Assembly: GCA_964426675.1 (NCBI GenBank)
Contig: CAYRRM010000089.1
Location: 1-5,972, forward strand
DNA from: DYMC01 sp035406705
GTDB lineage: Bacteria; Verrucomicrobiota; Lentisphaeria; Victivallales; GWF2-50-93
DNA length: 5,972 bases
Direction: 5' to 3'
Within the stretch, counting starts at the first letter, position 1. Every line of letters starts with the position of its first letter. Both the position numbers and the translations under genes were made by a program. This document shows, piece by piece, positions 5,273 to 5,972 of this stretch. The notes under the pieces were generated by a model, which was not told the DNA's origin, made no database searches, and saw only the letters and a list, made by a program, of their open reading frames with translations.

Positions 5273-5972
5273 TTAACCTATTTCAAGTTTATCTTTTACG
5301 TTTTTTACGCTACCTAAATACGAAAGAAAATCTTCTTTTGACTTAAAACTTCGAGCTAAATCCATCAATTCCGTAAATTGCTCTTTGTTTAACTCTTTAA
5401 GAGTGTATGTATCAAATAATTCTTTTAGTAATTCTTTTGCTTCATTTTTATCAACGCCTACCTTATTCAGGAGAATGTAATATTTTTTTAATTCTGAGAT
5501 TGGCACGGGCAAAGGTGCTGGCTTTTTATAGGTGTCATTATTATTGAATTCTTTCTGTTGTCTCTCTTGAATTGTCGCCTGACCTAAATTTCCATCGTCA
5601 TCCTCCCCCTCGATCGTAATACCCAAAACTGACAACAGAGAATATCTTTTTGCATATGTTAGAGTAGAGCCCATTCGCTGGATATCCGTCATATACGAAG
5701 ATGTATCCATGTAGATATCAAATGATGACTTTTCCGAGTGTCCCGCATTATGCCGTAGAATACAACTTACCCTGACAATGTTTTTATCTCGCAATTCTGT
5801 CTCAAATGAGTATGAGAACCCTAACTCGGATAAGTCTTTAATCTGGGATTGTAAATGTTCCAGAGTGGCATATTTATATCTGACAGTCCCGTCCTTGTTA
5901 TACACCACTCTGTTTGTTGTTATTTTACCGCACCTTGCCTGAAAAGCATTAAGTTTTGAAAAAAATTCTTCT
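5273..5972 (-). CDS. ERF-family single-strand annealing recombinase, 5' end missing
   Basis: The frame is open to the right edge, so the true start lies outside the window; 232 residues are visible. A GTG at 5908 is in frame, but 21 residues upstream of it match the family (SKLNAFQARCGKITTNR), so it is not the start. Core ERF features follow: RYKYATLEHL, SYSFETELRDKN, RVSCILRHNAGHSEKSSF, and STLTYAKRYSLLSVLGI leading into EGEDDDGN, the most diagnostic part. A polar linker and a helical C-terminal domain (about the last 80 residues) follow. ERF proteins are phage annealases that coat single-stranded DNA and pair complementary strands during recombination and replication. Here the likely partner for end resection is the Cas4-like nuclease downstream, with a RuvC-like resolvase to finish. 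Only the first few dozen residues seem to be missing. Confidence 0.92.
   Translation of the reverse strand, partial: EEFFSKLNAFQARCGKITTNRVVYNKDGTVRYKYATLEHLQSQIKDLSELGFSYSFETELRDKNIVRVSCILRHNAGHSEKSSFDIYMDTSSYMTDIQRMGSTLTYAKRYSLLSVLGITIEGEDDDGNLGQATIQERQQKEFNNNDTYKKPAPLPVPISELKKYYILLNKVGVDKNEAKELLKELFDTYTLKELNKEQFTELMDLARSFKSKEDFLSYLGSVKNVKDKLEIG

Noticed and set aside
5273..5908. GTG at 5908 as the start of the ERF gene
   Set aside because: The frame stays open to the right edge and the upstream residues match the family, so the gene is simply cut by the window.

Overview
The window looks like the DNA replication and recombination (early) region of a bacteriophage or prophage, plus the start of a structural gene. 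It is AT-rich. Every supported gene lies on the minus strand, so the region reads from right to left. Genes abut, or overlap by a few bases up to about 30, and most starts carry a clear Shine-Dalgarno (SD) sequence. This is bacterial-type expression using the standard code. The host cannot be named. Strong AGGAGG-type SDs, a near-consensus sigma-70-type promoter and the low G+C suggest a low-GC bacterium or an uncultivated lineage, but that is inference.

Layout in order of transcription. An ERF-family single-strand annealing protein enters from the right edge (5' end missing). It is followed by a small DUF736-like protein, a two-cluster zinc-ribbon protein and a DUF3987-type P-loop helicase-like ATPase with a C-terminal winged helix. 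Next come three small proteins of unknown function, one of them a 55-residue single-span membrane protein, and a possible 14-codon minigene. Then come a Cas4/RecB-like PD-(D/E)XK nuclease with an iron-sulfur cysteine set, an 84-residue possible OB-fold protein, a RuvC-like Holliday junction resolvase, two small zinc-finger proteins and a DUF5659-like protein. All are spaced as one operon.

A good promoter at 612-639 then starts a second transcription unit. Its first gene, with a TTG start, encodes a protein with an N-terminal signal peptide followed by phage tail-fibre/appendage-like sequence. It runs off the left edge.

The operon has the parts of a phage recombination system: a nuclease to resect ends, an annealase to pair strands, an ATPase to unwind DNA and a resolvase to cut junctions. 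The small zinc proteins may be DNA-binding accessories. No tRNA, rRNA, CRISPR array, insertion sequence or convincing terminator was seen. No gene-free stretch exceeds 300 bases; the longest gap, 584-670, holds the promoter and an SD.
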